Origin: Tenrec ecaudatus
Taxonomy: Eukaryota; Chordata; Mammalia; Afrosoricida; Tenrecidae
Assembly (NCBI RefSeq): GCF_050624435.1
Contig: NC_134535.1
Location: 129,880,731-129,944,730 of the forward strand
Length of the DNA: 64,000 nt
Direction: 5' to 3'
Below are positions 1-11,394 of the stretch, in pieces. Position 1 is the stretch's first letter. Each line of letters starts with the position of its first letter. The notes under the pieces were generated by a model. The model did not search any database and had not been told where the DNA came from. It saw only the letters and a program-made list of their open reading frames with translations. The position numbers and the translations under genes are program-made.

Positions 1-373
1 TGAATCCAACATTTTGTGTGATGTGGAAGAGAGTTTGGTTCATTTTAGAAGTATAATGATTACGGATGTATTTCTACCACTTTGTTCTTCTCTAAACTTT
101 TGCCATTTTTACAATTTTTAATTGATTGGTTTGGCAGTCACACATTCCCCTTTATATTTTTGAGAGATCATTTAACTTAACAAAACCTATAGTTAGTATT
201 ACTTATATTCTGATCCATACAAGGATCAAGTCAGATTATAACCCACACAAACTCTTGAGGTCACTTTATGCTTTTTTAGGTTTCCTTTGCTTCCCAGAGC
301 TTTACTGGTTTTGATTTTCTAGAGAACTCAGCCCAAGACACCTCTTTTCTCCAAATGTGTCTGATCGATGTTG
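1..373. other. AT-rich sequence, no gene seen
   Basis: No coding signal or clear repeat was recognised. Positions 300-345 (TTTCTAGAGAACTCAGCCCAAG) resemble a segment at 62262-62295, so this may be the end of an old dispersed repeat. The left end is cut by the window. Confidence 0.4.
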
Positions 374-378
374 ATGAG

Positions 379-863
379 TGTGGTAGTTACACCATCTGTT
401 GTCAAGTTGAGACTTATGAGTGAAGGGGTGGAGTCTAGCCTGTCAATCAGGTTGCAGCTTGATGACCTCACCTGTAGGCATGAAGGAGATAAATAGCTCC
501 CTGGAGGTGGGACACACGCTGACTCACATTGGTAGTGACAACCAGCCTGAAGGAGCTACACTGATGTCGCCAGAGCCCTGGAGCTGGACGAACCACATGG
601 AGACTCACCACTGGAGCCACAAGACTTTCCACCGACTGGCCTGTGATCTTCCTGCACTGGGCATCATTGCATATGTTTCATGAATCTGAAGAGGAATTTA
701 TAGATTGGTATCAGACATATAGGCTAATATTGGACTTATGGACTTGATTGGGACTGGGCTAGGATGTTTTCTCAATATTCAATTGCTCTTGTATAGAAAA
801 CTTTTTCTTAAACACATGTAAGTGTCTATGAATTAGTTTCTTTAGTCTACTCAAACGAACACA
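379..863 (+). mobile_element. Solo LTR, ERVL-like, copy 1
   Basis: A 485-bp unit starts TGTGGTAGTTACA and ends GAACACA, so it has the TG...CA ends of a retroviral LTR. A perfect 5-bp target duplication ATGAG flanks it at 374-378 and 864-868. The same family occurs at 26812-27290 and 49864-50369, sharing the blocks GTGATCTTCCTGCA, CAGACATAT and GGGATGTTTTCTCAAT. A 5-bp duplication fits the ERV3/ERVL class by general knowledge. No internal retroviral genes lie beside it, so it is a recombined solo LTR. The plus orientation is by convention. Confidence 0.7.
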
Positions 864-868
864 ATGAG

Positions 869-1265
869 TTCCTCTTTCTCAGTTGTATTTTTTAAAAGCC
901 CTCTCATTTTTAAGAATCGAAATTCACTTATATTACACTTGTCTTGGATCATTAAACATCCTATAGTTTTTCCTGATCAGAATCTGTCATTTGTTTTCAG
1001 TTCATGGATTCTTACTCTCTTGTGTACTGTGTAATTTATTTTTTACTGTAAGCTCAGACTAATTGGGCAGAATTCTTTGAGGCCAGTATTGAAAGTGTAT
1101 TCCTCAGGAATGTTTCTATTGTACTTTGCCAGACTCTTGGGGGCAGCTATTTCTTTGGTGTCACCTTCAACTGAATTTTCAGCTGAAGGTTCCCGAAGGC
1201 CGCTTGAAAGTTACGTATTGCCTGGGGAGGTGGTCCATTCCCCTTTCTATGCAGCGTTATTCATA
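869..1265. other. AT-rich unassigned sequence
   Basis: No gene or confident repeat was recognised. The stretch lies between the solo LTR and an AfroSINE. Short overlapping reading frames near 1077-1338 have no recognisable domain and run into the SINE, so they are judged non-coding. Confidence 0.4.
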
Positions 1266-1437
1266 CTCAGAGCGACCGTCTAGGGCAGTGCAGACCTGCT
1301 CCTATGGGTTTCCAAGTCCAAAATCTTTATGGGAATAGAAAGCCTCATCTTTCTCCCAAAGAGTGGCTGGTGGGTTCAAGTTGCTGACCTTGTAGTTAGC
1401 AGCCCAGCGCACCATCTGCTAGGCAGCCAGGGTTCTT
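1266..1437 (-). repeat. AfroSINE, minus strand
   Basis: Read on the minus strand this is a tRNA-like head (AGCCCTGG-type start, at 1425-1437 on the plus strand) followed by the SINE body. On the plus strand the order is reversed: GGGTTTCC, TTTATGGGAATAGAAAGCC, CTGACCTTG, then GCCAGGGTTC. The many copies in this window define the consensus. The 3' tail of a plus-strand copy follows at once, so two copies of opposite orientation abut here. Confidence 0.75.
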
Positions 1438-1496
1438 GGTTGCTGAGTCAGAATTGAATCGATGACAGTGAGGTTTTTGTTGTTGTTGTTGTTTTT
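1438..1496 (+). repeat. AfroSINE 3' tail, plus strand
   Basis: The tail block GAGTCAGAATTGAATCGATGACAGTGAGG matches the SINE/RTE 3' end seen elsewhere in the window. It ends in a (TTG)n run. Confidence 0.65.
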
Positions 1497-1774
1497 AAAA
1501 GATGTAGAGTTAGGGCAGCTATCCTTTTTTCCCCCCCCTAGGAGGTGTTTTTTTTAACCCCTGGTTTACCCACTGAAGGTGAGCCTAGGGTGTTGGCCCA
1601 GATTTTCGAGTGGCTATCCAATCGGGATCTTCCCCCTGGGATGGACCATAGGCTTTATTTCCTGCCCTCAATGCAATGCATGGCACGTTCATATCTGTGC
1701 TGGGTCATAATTGACAAGTAACTAAATGCAGGTGCCAATAATTATTCATCCCTCTGGATTCTGCCAGCCCTTGT

Positions 1775-4700
1775 CTATCAGTTTGCCATACTGTGGTGAC
1801 TTTGGGGATGCTGAAAGCTCTATCACTAGTATCCCAGATGCCAGCAGGGCCATCCAAAGCGAGCAGGGTTCACGGAGCTTCTAGACCAAAGACAGACAAT
1901 GAGGAAGGACTTGCCGACCCCCTTTGAGGAAGGTGCTGCTGGAAAACCTTAGGCATCGCTATGGAACACTGTCAGACGCAGAAGGCCCACGGAATGGAGG
2001 CAAAACATTGTCGGAGATAATGCTGAGAATGGGCCTCTCGGGGGTTCAAGAGCACTTGAAATGTGGCTGAGGAGGAGCTGGCTGCTGGGAGTGGAGTCGA
2101 CCAGGGTGACTTGAGGTGGGTAGCACTTCGAGTGTGGGAATGGAACCTTCAGGATCTTCATTTTCGGACAGGGAACTACTTAAGGTAAGGAGAAACAGTT
2201 GATCAGAACTTGGAATGTGCAAAGTATAAATCTAGGAAAATTGGATGTGGTCAAAAATGAAACGGGAAACGTTGGATATCCTAAGCGTTAGTGAGCTGAA
2301 ATGGACTGGGATGGGCCATTTAACATCAGAAAAATCATTATCATTTACTCTGCTGAGAATAACACAGTCAAGAGGAGTGATATAGCATTCACTGTCCAAA
2401 AGGAGATTACAAAATCTGCCATGAGGATGATAGGATTATACTCTGTGATAGGTTTAGACTTGTCCACCTTCAAGGAAATCTGCACAACTATTTATCACTG
2501 CAATAATCAAATCAATACAACTATCATTCACATTTATGCACCACCAACAAAAGCTAGTGATGAAGAAACTGAAGAATTCCACCAATGACTTCAGTCTAAA
2601 CTTGATCAAACATGAAATCAAGATATGTTGATAATGATTGGTGACTGGAATGCAAAAGTTGGAGACAAAGAGGAAGGAAGAGTAGTTGGAAAATAGGGTC
2701 TTGGTGACAGAAACAAAGCTGGAGACTGCATGACACAATTTTGCAAGCCAAAAACTTGTTCCTAGCAAATGCCTTTTTCAACACCACTGAAGGTGGCTGA
2801 CAATACTCATGGGCTTCTCTAGATGGAAATCAGAGAAAACAAATCGACTACATCTGGGGGAAGAGACGCCGGAGAAGCTCAATATTGGCAGTTAAAACCA
2901 GGTCAGGTGCTGGCCATCAATTGCTCATATGCAAATTCAGGTTTAAGCAGAAGAAAATTAGAACAAGTCCACGAGAGCCAATGTATGACCTTGAGTCGAC
3001 CGCACCAGAATCTCAAGAACAGCTTTGCTGCATTGACGCTAACGACAGAGACCTGATGAGCTGTGAGAAGCTATCAGGACCATCATTCATGAAGAAAGCA
3101 AAAGGTCATTTAAAAAAAAACAGGAAAGAAATAGAAAACTCAAAGTGGCTGTCGGGAGAGACTTGCTCTTAATTGTGGAGCAGCTAAACAAATGGAAGAA
3201 ATGATGACGTCAAAGAGCTGAATAGAAAACTTCAAAGGGCATCCTGAGAAGACAAAGCAAAACAAGAGCACACAACGATATGTGCAAAGTCCTAGATTTA
3301 GAAAGCCAAAGAGAATAACACACTCACCATATCTGAAACTGAAAGAACTCAAGAAAAAAACTGAAGTCTCAAGTTGAAATATTGAAAGATGTTGGTTGAT
3401 ACAGGAAGCTTCAAGAGAACATGGAAACAACACAGAGTCACCGTACCAAGCAGAAGTCGTCCACCTTCCACCATTGCAGGAGGTAGCAGATCAACAAGAA
3501 CCCACAGTGCTGAAGGAAGAAGTTCAAACTTCACTGAATCAATTAGTCAAAAACAAGACTCCAGGAACTGATGCAATACCAATCGAAATATTTCAACAAG
3601 CGAATGAAGCACTGGAAGGTAGCACTCACTTATCTCTGCCAGGAAAGTTGGAAGACAGTTTCTTGGCCACCTGACTGGAAGAGAAACGAATTAAAATGCT
3701 GCTGAAGATCATCCAACAACGGTTGCAGAAGTACATTGACAGGGAGCTGCCAGAGGTTCAGAACAGATTCAGAAGATATGGAACAAGGGATATCATTGCT
3801 GATGTCAGATGGATCTTGGCTCAAAGCAGTGAACGCCAGAAAGATGTTTGCTTGTGCTGTGTTGACTCTGCGGAGGCATTAGACTGTGTGGGCCACAATA
3901 ATGAAGGAAAACCTTGAAAAAAATCGGGATTCCAGAGCACGTCATCGTGTTCACGAGGAACTCGTACATGGATCATCAGGCTGTTGTGCAAATGGAACAA
4001 GGGAATTTAAGCTCGGGGCTTAAAATCAGGAAAGGTGTGCATCTGGGCTGTGCCCTTTCACCATCCTTGTTCAATCTGTCTGCTGAGCAAATCATCAGAG
4101 AAGTTGGATTCTATGACCAAGAATGTGGCATCAGGATGGGAGAAATGCTAATTAACAACCCGAGCTGTGCAGAGGACACAGCCTTGTCTTGCTGAAAGTG
4201 AACAGGACTTGAAGTACTTGCTGATCACGATCAAGGATTGCAGCCTTGCATATGAAGTATGATTCAATGTAAAAACGACCCAAATCCTCACAACTGGACT
4301 AATAGGTAACATCGTGATAAATGGAAAAAGGTTGAAGTTGTCCAGGATTTTGTCTTGCTTGGATCCATAATCAATGTTCATGGAAGCAGCAGTCAAGGGG
4401 TCAAAAGACACGTTGTATTGTAGGGGTCCTCACACTTTTTAAACAGGGGGCCAGTTCACTGTCCCTCAGACCCATTGGAGGGCATGATTATAGTTAAAAA
4501 AAAAAACAAAACAAACTATGAACAAATTCCTATGCACACTGCCCATATCTTATTTTGAAGTAAAAAAACAAATGGGGCAAAAATACCTGGTGGGCCGGAT
4601 AAGCATCCTCGGCGGGCCACATGTGGCCCACGGGCCATCGTTTGAGGATCCTGGTGTACTGGCTCAATCTTCTGCACAGGACCGCCTTAGAATGCTGGAG

Positions 4701-5146
4701 AGCAAGGCTGCGGCTTTGAGGACTAAAGAGTTCCTGACCCACCATGGTATTTTCCGTTGCCTCCTATGCATGTGAAAGTTGGACAGCGAATGAGGAAGAC
4801 CAAAGAAGGAGCGACGCATTTGAATTGTGGTGCTGGCGAAGCCTATCGAAGACACTGTGGGCTGCTAAGAGCACATACTGGTCTGTCTTGGAAGAAGTAC
4901 AGCTAGAATGAGGGAAGGATGGCCAGACACTGGATGCATTGTCAGGAAAGGCCCGTCCCTGGTGAAGGGCATCACACTTGAGAAAGTGGAGGGGCAGCGA
5001 GAAGGAGGAAGGCCCTCAAGGAAATGGCTTGGTGCAGTGGGTGCCACCTGGGCTGGGACATAGGAACCATGTGAGGACAGTGCAGGGCGCGGCAGCTCTT
5101 TCTGTTAGGCCCAGGGTTGCTTTGGGTCAGAACTGACTCAGCACCT
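1775..5146 (+). mobile_element. RTE/BovB-like LINE, near full length (copy A)
   Basis: A decayed RTE-clade non-LTR retrotransposon of about 3.1 kb plus a 233-bp nested hAT element. RTE elements encode one protein, with an APE-type endonuclease followed by a reverse transcriptase. The endonuclease region is readable around 2180-2760, including a GDWNAKVG block at 2637-2663. The reverse transcriptase region covers about 3550-4200. The expected YADD catalytic box reads CAED at 4166-4177. Frames break repeatedly (stops near 2586, 3915 and 4193), so no active protein is possible. The 3' end (about 5050-5146) carries GTGCAGGGC...GGGTCAGAACTGACTCAGCACC, the tail shared with AfroSINE. Identity to the BovB/RTE1 family of afrotherians is from memory of the consensus. 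Confidence 0.85.
4421..4653. mobile_element. Non-autonomous hAT element nested in RTE copy A
   Basis: A 233-bp insertion breaks the RTE reading at the CATTGGGCAAATC block. Its ends are inverted repeats: TAGGGGTCCTCACACTTT at the left, and CAGGATCCTCAAACGAT when the right end is read on the minus strand. Flanking 8-mers TTGTATTG (4413-4420) and GTGTACTG (4654-4661) agree at 6 of 8 bases, the size expected for hAT target duplication. No transposase is present. It postdates the RTE insertion. Confidence 0.75.
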
Positions 5147-5597
5147 TACCATAAAAGTCAGCAACAACATTGGATTGGAGTTTAGCCTCAACACTGCCCT
5201 CTGTGAGCTTCTCTCGTTTCCCACCTGACAAACTGCACACAGGTACTGTGAGCCAAAGGATGATGAGGAGCAAGCTGTGATAGTCTCAACACATCCCACG
5301 ATAAGACATGTACTAAGGACAAAGAAATTATAACCGGACAGGACTGACACAGGGAAAGCACCACTTTAATCAAGTGGCTCAAGTCAGCAGTACCATTCAT
5401 GTGACATCCAGTGTCTCCCTCCTAGAACGCACTGAGAAGGGTACAGCATCACTGCTGTGCACTGAGAAGGGTACAGCATCACTGCTGTGAGGTTCTTCCG
5501 AGAACATGCCTTCAATCATAGTGAAACAGCAGGCAAATTCAGCGCCGAATGGCACTGAAAAAATTAGGATGTTTCTTCTAAAAAGTTACAAGGAATT
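5147..5597. other. Unassigned sequence with a 30-bp tandem duplication
   Basis: No gene is seen. A perfect two-copy tandem repeat (unit ACTGAGAAGGGTACAGCATC plus ten bases) covers 5431-5490 and differs only at the last base. The remainder was not assigned. Confidence 0.5.
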
Positions 5598-5607
5598 GAA
5601 AGTTCTT

Positions 5608-6085
5608 TTTTTAAATATCATTTTATTGGGGGCGCATACAATTCTTATCACAATCCATACATCCATCCTTTGTGTCAAGAACATATGTACATTTGTTGCC
5701 ATCATCATTCTCAAAAACATTTGCCGTCTACTTGGGTCCTTAATATCTGCTGCTCATTTCCCCCCTCCCTTCCCACTCCTCCCTACCTCATGAACCCTTC
5801 ATCATTCATAAATTATTATTATGTTGTCATATGTTACACTGTCTGACGTCTCCTCCCCACCCCCCGTCTTCTTCTCTGCTGTCCCTCCCCCAGGGAGGAG
5901 GTTATACGTAGATTCTTGTAATCAGTTCCCCCTTTCTACCCCACATTCCCTCCACCCTCCAAGCATTGCCACTCTCACCACTGGTCCCGAAGGAGTCATC
6001 TGTCCTGGATTCCCTGTGTTTCCAGTTGCTATCTGTACCTATGTACATCCTTTGGTCTAGCCAGATTTGTAAGGCAAAATTGGGA
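5608..6085 (-). mobile_element. L1 3' end (3'-UTR), minus strand
   Basis: The left end is a poly-T (the poly-A tail on the minus strand) followed by the reverse complement of the L1 3'-UTR, including a C/T-rich block that is the polypurine tract on the sense strand. It aligns along its length with the plus-strand copy at 37553-38040. A probable target duplication GAAAGTTCTT (5598-5607) and GAAATTTCTT (6086-6095) matches 9 of 10 bases. Coding parts of L1 are absent, so this is a 5'-truncated copy. Confidence 0.75.
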
Positions 6086-6095
6086 GAAATTTCTT

Positions 6096-6839
6096 ACTAT
6101 GGCTCCTCAACCCACATCTCTGTAAATCCCCCCAAGTTACTGGAGTGCAAAAGAAGATGTGTGAAACACTCACAGAAGGAATTGTTCGGTATTGGTTGCC
6201 ATTCCTCTGGCCACAAGAGAGCCACCTTGGAAGCTGAGGTAAAAGAATCTCAGGACCATCAAAGGGTCACCAGTGGGGCACGTTCAAGATCTCTGCCTAT
6301 CGTGGCAAAGAGGATGGAGAGCAGAGGCAGCCAGGACTGCAGTACAGAGACCATGGCACAGAGCAAAGGAGCAGCACCATTACTAGGAGACGGTGAGACA
6401 GAGCGGCGGATGGCCATCCAGGTCCGTAGAGGCAGAGGCCACGAGACCAAGGACGATAAAGAGACCTGGCTGCTGGCTGAGGAGCGGGCTGCTGTGGACC
6501 AATGACTGCATCCTTACTGTTCTGCTCCTGCCTTGTGGTCACCTAGGAACTTCCTTAACAAACTCCATGAACCACAGTGTTATCTGTGAGCGCTGTGAGG
6601 TCACTGCGAGCGAGGTGGGGAAACCAGCAGAGAAGTTCAGTGTCGTGGGAGGAACGGTCACTGTCAGAGTAGAGTCAAGAAGACTGCAGGGTGGAGGCCT
6701 GTCTGACCTCGACTTCGTGGCAATGGGCCTAGGGCTGGTGAGGAGTTGGATTCTCCTCCTCCCGTGCGTAGCAAATGGGATCTGATGTGGCTACCATAGT
6801 TTTTCTCAAAAATTGGTGTTAGTTATTTAGACTTTATTT
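6096..6839. other. Unassigned, moderately GC-rich sequence
   Basis: A 179-codon open frame (5966-6505) starts inside the L1 repeat and continues into this stretch. It has no recognised domain and low-complexity charged composition, so I do not call it a gene. The sequence has the look of an unidentified dispersed repeat, and no second copy was found in the window. Confidence 0.35.
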
Positions 6840-7165
6840 ACCTTTCACGGCTATGCTACTTTTTAAGACTACTGGCTAGCTATTCTGTCGAAAGTAGGCA
6901 CAAAAGTCTGTATCATGTGTAATTCCATTTATATAACATTCTGGAAAACAAACTATCGGCATAGAAAACAGAACAGTGTTTTCCAAAATTGGATGGGATT
7001 ACCCTCCAAGAAACAAAAAGAACTTTTTAGGGATTATGGGAATATCCTATATCCTGATTGTTGTGGTAGACAAAAGTCACAGATTTGTCAAATTTCATAG
7101 AACCGTATGCTAAAAAAGGGATCAATGTAACTGTATACGTTAGATCGCATAGTCAGACTCTTTAA
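6840..7165 (+). repeat. Old L1 3' remnant, plus strand
   Basis: Blocks such as CCATTTATATAACATTCTGG, the following lines to CAAATTTCATAGAACC, and a GTAACTGTATACGT ending follow the order of the mammalian L1 3'-end sequence. The copy is strongly diverged, so it is an old insertion. Confidence 0.5.
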
Positions 7166-8599
7166 GAAAGGCGCTGTACATCATTTAGGGCCACACCTGG
7201 GAATGGCAACCGTATTTTTAAAAGAAAGCTACCTCTGAAAACGCTGGAGGGCAATAGGATTGTAGAAGGACATACAGGTGACCTCAAAGATTTGACAATG
7301 TGAGTGGCGGGAATGGAATGGACAGGAGTTGCTAGAATGAGGTTATGTCATTTTGGAGAAAGAGCTAAGAAATAAACGTGTCCTTCTGGCTTGGAGTTGG
7401 TTCATCTGTCGCTTATGCCTTGGGGGCCTTGAGGGTAACTGGAAAAGTGGAACTCGGGAGCATTGAAGGGAAGGGGCAGATATTGTTGATTGTCTCCCGA
7501 GAGCCGTTACATATGACAGAGGTGATTCCCAGTCATCAGAGGGAGCCTCAAGGGGGTAGCCATTCTGATCTTTCATCCTGCCCACCAGAGACAACGTCTT
7601 ACTTCCAGGCATACTGAAGAGGAACGTCCCCGAGAGAGGGATCGCATGCAGGACTGAAGGGAGCATGAAGTTCGGAGTGAGAATCGGTGTGGAACCCAGA
7701 CTGGTTGACTGATACCAGCACCCTGGGGCAAAGTAATGGACGCCCGGACGCTCTATTTCCTTGCTTTTAAAAATGGGTGTCATTATACCGACCTACCTTG
7801 CGGGGCTTTGATGCATTTTGAAATAGATTTTGTAGGTGAAAGTCCCACAGAAAAGGGCAGGGAAGCCCATGGGCTTCCTGGCCAGAAGCTGCTTCTAAAC
7901 AGCTCCCGCAGCTCCCGCAGTAGCATGATTATGGTCCGGGTCAGGTCCTCTGCCTTTAAAACCAAACAAAACTTTTAATTCTGCACGAGGGGAAGGCTTA
8001 TAGGACAGGCCAGTTTTTGCACCATTCCCACACCTCTTGTTTCCTCCCATTGATTGCAGTCCCTACGGTGGACCACCACTCATTCCACACCTTCCCTGTG
8101 CTTCCATGAGGACTCGGGATCAGCATCTCAGGAGACATCAAGGTCAATTGGCAGCATGCAGCCTACTCTGGCGAGTACCATCTGGGTGGTTGGCCAGGAC
8201 GCGACTCTTGGTCTTTCCCCCTTCAGAGCAAAGACGAGGGAAGGAGGCAGCCAAAGACAGATGGAAGCCGTCAATCTAAAGGTCTCCTAGGCCACACAGC
8301 TTCCACCACTCTGAGACCAGAGACCAGACGATGCCCGGCTGCCACTACCCACTGCTCTGAATGGGATCATATTGAAAGGCCCTGGGTAGAGGGGCAGATA
8401 AATGTAGAAGAACCAAAAATCATAAAAAAAAAAAAGACCAGGTTTACTGGCCAGACTGTAGAGCTCCTGAGACTAGGGTCATTAGTCACTCTCTAGGCCT
8501 GGAGCTAAATGCACCCACAGTACAACGTTTCCTCAAAGAGTAACAGGTCTATGAGGTGAACCTGGAAGTGTGCAGTTTTTCTTCTCATGTTGAGTCATA
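7166..8599. other. Unassigned intergenic-type sequence
   Basis: No gene was recognised. A MIR-like core (AAAATGGGTGTCATTATACC and following) sits at about 7770-7850. A run of 12 A begins near 8426. The 146-codon minus-strand frame at 7343-7783 lacks any known domain and is judged spurious. Confidence 0.4.
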
Positions 8600-9666
8600 C
8601 TTCCAGCAGCCATGTAGAGTCAGACAATCATATGGTCGACTTTTCTGGGAATACATGTTCAGGGGACATGGCACTGCACTCATTGTCAAAAATAACATTT
8701 CAAGACCTATTTGAAGTACAATGCTCCCTGTGATAGGATGCTATCCGTCCATCTACAAGAAAGATCAGTTAATACCGTTATTCAAATGTACACAACCACT
8801 TAAAGGAGTGATGAAGAAATTGAAGAACACTACTGACTTCCTCAGTCTGAAATTGGTCAAACATGCAATTCAGATGCACAGATAATTACACTGAAATGTG
8901 ATTGGAATGCAAGAGTTGGAAAATATGAGGAAGGATCAGTCCGTGAAAAACAGGGCATTCATTATAGAAATAAAGTTGGAGATTATATGATAGAATTTTG
9001 CAAGACCAATGACTTTTTTATTGCAAATACCTTCTTTCAACAGCATAAATGACCACGATACATGTAGACATCTCAAGATGACATACCTGGGGATCAAGTT
9101 GACTATGAAATCAAGGTGACAATGGAGCAGCTTAGTATCGTCAGCCAAAATAAGGCCAGGGGCAGACTGTGGGACAAACATCAGTTGTTCATATGCAAGT
9201 TCAGAATGAAGCTGAAGAAAGTTAAAACAAGCCAATGAAAACCAAAATATGACCCTAAGTATGTTCCACTTTAATTTAGAGGACAGCTCGAGAGATTTGA
9301 TGGCCGAAGACTAGAGTAGTTGTGGGATGGCAACAGCACGTATCAAGAAAATAGCAGGGTGTGAAACAGACAGACAAGATCCAAGCGGAAGACAGAGGGA
9401 CTCTGAAAGGCTCTTGAGTGGAGAGTAGTAAAAGCAGATGGGAAAATAAGGAAGTGAAAGAGGTGAGCAGAACATTGCAAAGAGCAACCGAAGAAGGCTC
9501 TAAAGGCCTACAGTGAAACGCGCAAAGACCTGGAATTAGAGCGTCAAAAGGCAAGATAGAGCTCCAGCTGAAAGAAATGAAGAGAAAACTCACACCTGCA
9601 GTGGCAATAGTCAAGGATTCCATGGGCCAAAAATTGAGTGATACAGGAAGCAGCCAGAGAAGATGG

Positions 9667-9860
9667 TGGGAATAGTGGAGTTGGTTTGACTCCTGGTGAC
9701 CTTGTAGGCCAGAGGGGAGCTGTCTCTGGATTCCCCCGGCTGTGAATCCCTGTGAGAGCGGCTCAAGCTTTCTCCAGACCACTGACCAGCCAAGTGGTGG
9801 TTTGAACTGCGGGCCCGGTGGTTGGAGGCCCAGAGACTGGACTACTGTCCCCAGGGCCCC
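9667..9860 (-). repeat. AfroSINE, minus strand, inside RTE copy B
   Basis: The diverged minus-strand body runs from GTGGAGTTGGTTTGACTCC to TCCCCAGGGCCCC, ending in the complement of the SINE head. It begins exactly where the RTE reading stops. Confidence 0.55.
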
Positions 9861-9879
9861 TGCTGCACATTTAGTTGAG

Positions 9880-10274
9880 TTAAAATGTAACATTTTACGA
9901 TTTGTTTTCCCTTTTGGCCCATTTTCATTGTGTTCTAGTTTTTATGATGTTCTGTGTTCTTCTGGACTGAGGGGATTTTGTTCATTTCTAAAAAAGGATA
10001 CTCTTGGTTTTCTTTTTTTGGTATGATTTTCTTCATATGAAGTCCAGGATGGATAAATGTATAGAGATAGTAATTAGATGAATCGTTTCTTAGGGTTATG
10101 GTCGGAGAGATGGGCGGGGGTGGAGTGGGGCAGAGAAGTAATAATAATATGAACAAGAATTAAGAAAATGTTCTCTAAGACTGTGGTGATGACTGCACAA
10201 CTCTTTTTAATATATTTAAATCCTTCAATTATACAGTGCATGAATTATGTCAATAAAATGGCTTTTTTTTTAAA
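9880..10274 (+). repeat. L1-like 3' end, plus strand
   Basis: The segment ends with GTGGTGATGACTGCACAACTC, then ATTATACAGTGCATGAATTA and an AATAAA-like signal at 10252-10257, followed by a T/A run. This order fits an old LINE 3' tail. Family assignment is uncertain. Confidence 0.4.
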
Positions 10275-10275
10275 G

Positions 10276-10500
10276 GGTCCTTTTTTGGCCCTAGGAAGTT
10301 GTTGTGTGAAGGTGTCAAGCCTGGAGCTGTGGCAGCCGTTCTGTGACCATGAGCGATGCTTACTGACAAACTGAAGGTAGGAAAATTGAACGATGAACAG
10401 AACCTGGTTCCTGATGGTATTGCTGAGATGCTGAGCTAGACAACTATGGCAATTTTTTAGGTCAGCGAATGATAAATTCACTTATTGTTTTAGCCACGTA
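10276..10500 (+). repeat. LTR-like (MaLR type) fragment, low confidence
   Basis: The blocks GCTGTGGCAGCCGTTCTGTG and CACTTATTGTTTTAGCCAC resemble the end of old mammalian MaLR-type repeats. It lies inside the insertion that splits RTE copy B. Confidence 0.3.
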
Positions 10501-11171
10501 AAAAAGAGATGGCAGGAATACACAGTCTCTCTACCAAGATGAATTGGTCAACATTCAACCATTTCAAGATGGATCGTGTGATCAGGAACTAGTGTTGCTG
10601 AAGGAAGGAGCCAAGCCGCACTGAAGACACTAGCAAAAAACACGGCTCCTGGAATTGACCAAATACCCGTATTGCAATGTGTCAACAAGCTGATGAAGCC
10701 CTCCCTCAGTAGTCTATGGCAAGAAATTTGATAGGAAGCTATCTGGTCAACCAACTGAAAGAAATCCATATTTGTGCCCATTCCAAAGAAAAGTGACCCC
10801 ACAGAATGCAGAAATCATCCCACAATATCATTAATATGTCATATACAAGTAAAAGTTTGCTATAGATAATTAAAAATGCAGAACATTGACAGGGGGCTGC
10901 TGGAAAAACAGGCTGCATTCAGAAGAAGATGTGGAATGAAGGAAATCCTTCCTGATGTCAGATGGATCTTGTCTGAAAGTAGAGAATTCTAAGAAGATGC
11001 TTACTTGTGTTTTATTAATCCTGCGAAGATATTTGACTGTGTGGATCATGACAAATTCCATGTAACACTGAGACGAATGTGAAGTCCAGAACATTAAATT
11101 GTGCTCTTACAGAGTCTCTACATCGACAAGAGGCAGACCTTTCAGTAGAATATAGGACTGATGTGAGGCTC

Positions 11172-11394
11172 AAAAGGAGCCCTGAGGGTGAGTCGGGCTG
11201 CTAACTGCAAGGTCAGCAGTTCAAAACCACCAGCCCGCTCTGAGGAAGAAATACAGAGCTTTCCTCCTGTAAAGAGTTAGTTTCAGAAACTCACCAGGAC
11301 GGTTCTACTCTTTCCTGTAGGGTCACGAAGAGTCAAAATCGACTCCGTGTCAGTGAGTGTGGTCTTTGGGTTTGGTGTCGTTTCACTTCAGGAG
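11172..11394 (+). repeat. AfroSINE, plus strand, inside RTE copy B
   Basis: The full-length order is visible: AAAGGAGCCCTG head, GGCTGCTAACTGCAAGGTCAG, CCTCCTGTAAAGAG, TTCTACTCTTTCCTGTAGGG, and the tail TCAAAATCGACTCCGTGTCAG. RTE sequence resumes directly afterwards. Confidence 0.8.

Noticed and set aside
3914-4195. 93-codon frame as an active reverse transcriptase
   Set aside because: It is a fragment of RTE copy A with a mutated catalytic box and stops on both sides.
5966-6505. 179-codon open frame, plus strand
   Set aside because: It begins inside an antisense L1 3'-UTR and has no recognised domain or splice context.
9276-9893. 205-codon minus-strand frame, the longest in the window
   Set aside because: It lies antisense across RTE copy B and a nested AfroSINE, so it is a by-product of repeat sequence.
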